Positions 62,823 through 64,000 of a stretch of 64,000 nt of DNA are shown here, in pieces. A program made the translations under genes and the position numbers. Source of the DNA: Prosthecodimorpha staleyi. GTDB lineage: Bacteria; Pseudomonadota; Alphaproteobacteria; Rhizobiales; Ancalomicrobiaceae. How positions within the stretch are numbered: position 1 is the stretch's first letter; the number at the start of each line of letters is the position of its first letter. The DNA lies in assembly GCF_018729455.1 (NCBI RefSeq), contig NZ_JAHHZF010000014.1, positions 124,001 through 188,000 on the forward strand, in the 5' to 3' direction. The notes below the pieces were generated by a model that had not been told where the DNA came from, ran no database searches, and saw nothing but the letters and a program-made list of their open reading frames with translations.

Positions 62823-63920
62823 TCACCATGCGGCTTCGAGAATCTGGCGGCAGTCGGTCGCCGTCATCCGCCTGGGATTGGCGAGCGATGCCGGATCGTT
62901 GGCGGCCGCCTCGGCGAAGCGGTCGAGGCGCCCGGGGTCGATGCCGACATCGCGCAGCCGGGTCGGCATGCCGACGGCGGCGGCGAAGCCGGCGATCTGC
63001 CGGTTGAAGGAGGCCTCCGCCTCCGAGCCGGCAAAGGTTCTGGCCAGCGCGGCATAGCGCTCCCCGACCGCCTGGGCGTTGAAGTCCGCAACCGCGGCCA
63101 GCAGCGGCGCGCGCATCTCGCCGGGCCAATGGCCGCCCGCCAGTTCGGCCTCCATCGGGCGCGCGAGGGCATCGACACCACCGATCGTCTTCTCCATGGC
63201 AAGGCCCGCCGTCAGGGCGGCGGCCATCAATTCGCGGCGCGCCTCGCGTGGCCCGGCCGGCCGGCCGTCGGCCCCGGCCCGGGCCCGGGCGCCCGCCTTC
63301 ACCCCGAGGGCGGTCGGCAGCCAGCCGGTCATGCGGCGGACGGCCTCCAGGGCAAGCCCGTCCGCCGGCGGGTTGAAACCGGGGCTGGCATAGGCCTCCA
63401 CCGCATGGACCAGCACCGCCATGGCGGCCGCGGCGAGCCGCCGCGGCGGCGTGCGCTCCAGAACGCTCGGGTCGGCGATGATGCAGTCGGGCCGGCCGCA
63501 CGGTACCGGCCGCCCGTCGGCGGGACGGATCTGCCGGGCGAGGCCGAGATCGAACAGCGAAACCGGCACAGCGATGACGAGCGGCCGTCGGTCCTGCCGG
63601 GCGGCGTGATCGGCGGCAAGCCGCGCCTGCCCGACCGCCGCGGCCCCGCCGATCGCCATCAGCGCCGTGCCGCCATGTTGGGCGAGCTCGGCGCAAATCC
63701 GTGCCGCGGTGGCGTGGCTCGGCAGGGAGGCGGAGACCGCCACCACGGTCAGCGTCATCCCGTCGAGAGCGTCCCGGACCCGCTTCAGCGCGGCGGCGGC
63801 CCCGGGCTCGTCGTCGATGAGGACGAGGGCTCGCGTCAGCGCGCCGGCCTCCTCCGGAAGCGCGTCCTCGATCGCAGCCTCGGCGAAATGGGTCCGCGCC
63901 AGATACCCGATCAGCGTCAT
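62823..63920 (-). CDS. Iron-containing alcohol dehydrogenase / maleylacetate-reductase-like protein with altered metal site
   Basis: 365 aa from ATG 63920 (in-frame ATG/GTG starts up to 63947 also exist). The C-terminal helical domain follows group III dehydrogenases, but of the four metal ligands two are changed: the GMDALTH motif reads AMAVLVH (Asp to Ala 168; His 172 kept) and the VHALAH motif reads VDALAR. The N-terminal nucleotide loop GGGSxxDxAK is IGGAAAVGQAR. This suggests a maleylacetate-reductase-like or catalytically altered enzyme. Upstream of the AraC gene, same strand. Confidence 0.75.
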   Translation of the reverse strand: MTLIGYLARTHFAEAAIEDALPEEAGALTRALVLIDDEPGAAAALKRVRDALDGMTLTVVAVSASLPSHATAARICAELAQHGGTALMAIGGAAAVGQARLAADHAARQDRRPLVIAVPVSLFDLGLARQIRPADGRPVPCGRPDCIIADPSVLERTPPRRLAAAAMAVLVHAVEAYASPGFNPPADGLALEAVRRMTGWLPTALGVKAGARARAGADGRPAGPREARRELMAAALTAGLAMEKTIGGVDALARPMEAELAGGHWPGEMRAPLLAAVADFNAQAVGERYAALARTFAGSEAEASFNRQIAGFAAAVGMPTRLRDVGIDPGRLDRFAEAAANDPASLANPRRMTATDCRQILEAAW

Positions 63921-64000
63921 CGGCGGCACGCCTGCGGGAGGTGACACACGATCCCCGCCCCGCCGCCGGGACGCGGCAGGGTCGAAGTGCCCGCGAAAAC

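Overview
The window is GC-rich (with one AT-rich interruption), tightly packed and mostly transcribed from the minus strand, with many 1-4 nt ATGA-type overlaps between start and stop codons. The gene content (ChrR-type anti-sigma/photolyase/cyclopropane-synthase module, Mo-hydroxylase with CoxD/CoxE helpers, several opine/peptide/branched-chain ABC importers, IclR and AraC regulators, many GSTs) suggests a metabolically versatile alphaproteobacterium, probably Hyphomicrobiales. This is inferred from gene families only. There is no rRNA, CRISPR array, phage structural gene or recognisable transposase; the only RNA gene seen is a tRNA-Val.

Layout. 1-3242: 5' end of a CHASE3 chemoreceptor, a membrane-anchored HtrA protease and cysteine synthase. 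3518-11782: a photo-oxidative/singlet-oxygen-type module: an orphan ChrR-like anti-sigma protein and an SDR on the plus strand converge on a minus-strand operon photolyase > FAD amine oxidase > DUF1365 > cyclopropane fatty acid synthase > MFS carrier. 11907-13124: acyl-CoA dehydrogenase. 13339-15919: tRNA-Val(UAC) followed by a 2.5 kb AT-rich insert bounded by a 17-bp exact copy of the tRNA 3' end, a likely remnant integrative element. 15997-17082: two small exported proteins and a strong terminator. 17134-20300: TetR > GST > EamA > GST operon with a near-perfect palindromic operator. 20375-29905: GMC oxidoreductase, IclR regulator, a DppBCDF-type importer with its binding protein, and a gamma-glutamyltransferase-family enzyme; two copies of the same operator-like element precede the GMC and iclR genes.

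30387-40221 is a ten-gene operon in which one PotABC-like importer core is combined with two paralogous binding proteins, two SIS-domain proteins, two PfkB kinases and a BtpA/SgcQ barrel. This is a duplicated catabolic pathway whose substrate is not obvious, possibly a phosphorylated amino-sugar or Amadori-type compound. A divergent amidohydrolase (40618-42156) follows.

42481-61703 is the most unusual region: about 17 co-directional genes joining a LivHMG importer, a LivF ATPase fused to a UPF0261 (Tm-1-like) domain, a TIM-barrel protein matching the other half of plant Tm-1, a giant repeat-expanded flotillin, two SRPBCC proteins, a three-component Mo-hydroxylase whose large subunit is split into two genes, MoxR/VWA (CoxD/CoxE-like) maturation proteins, two metal hydrolases and an SMP-30/isochorismatase fusion. 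I read it as an uptake-plus-degradation system for an unidentified, probably heterocyclic, substrate. An AraC regulator (61850-62686) and an iron-ADH-like protein that has lost metal ligands (62823-63920) lie upstream.
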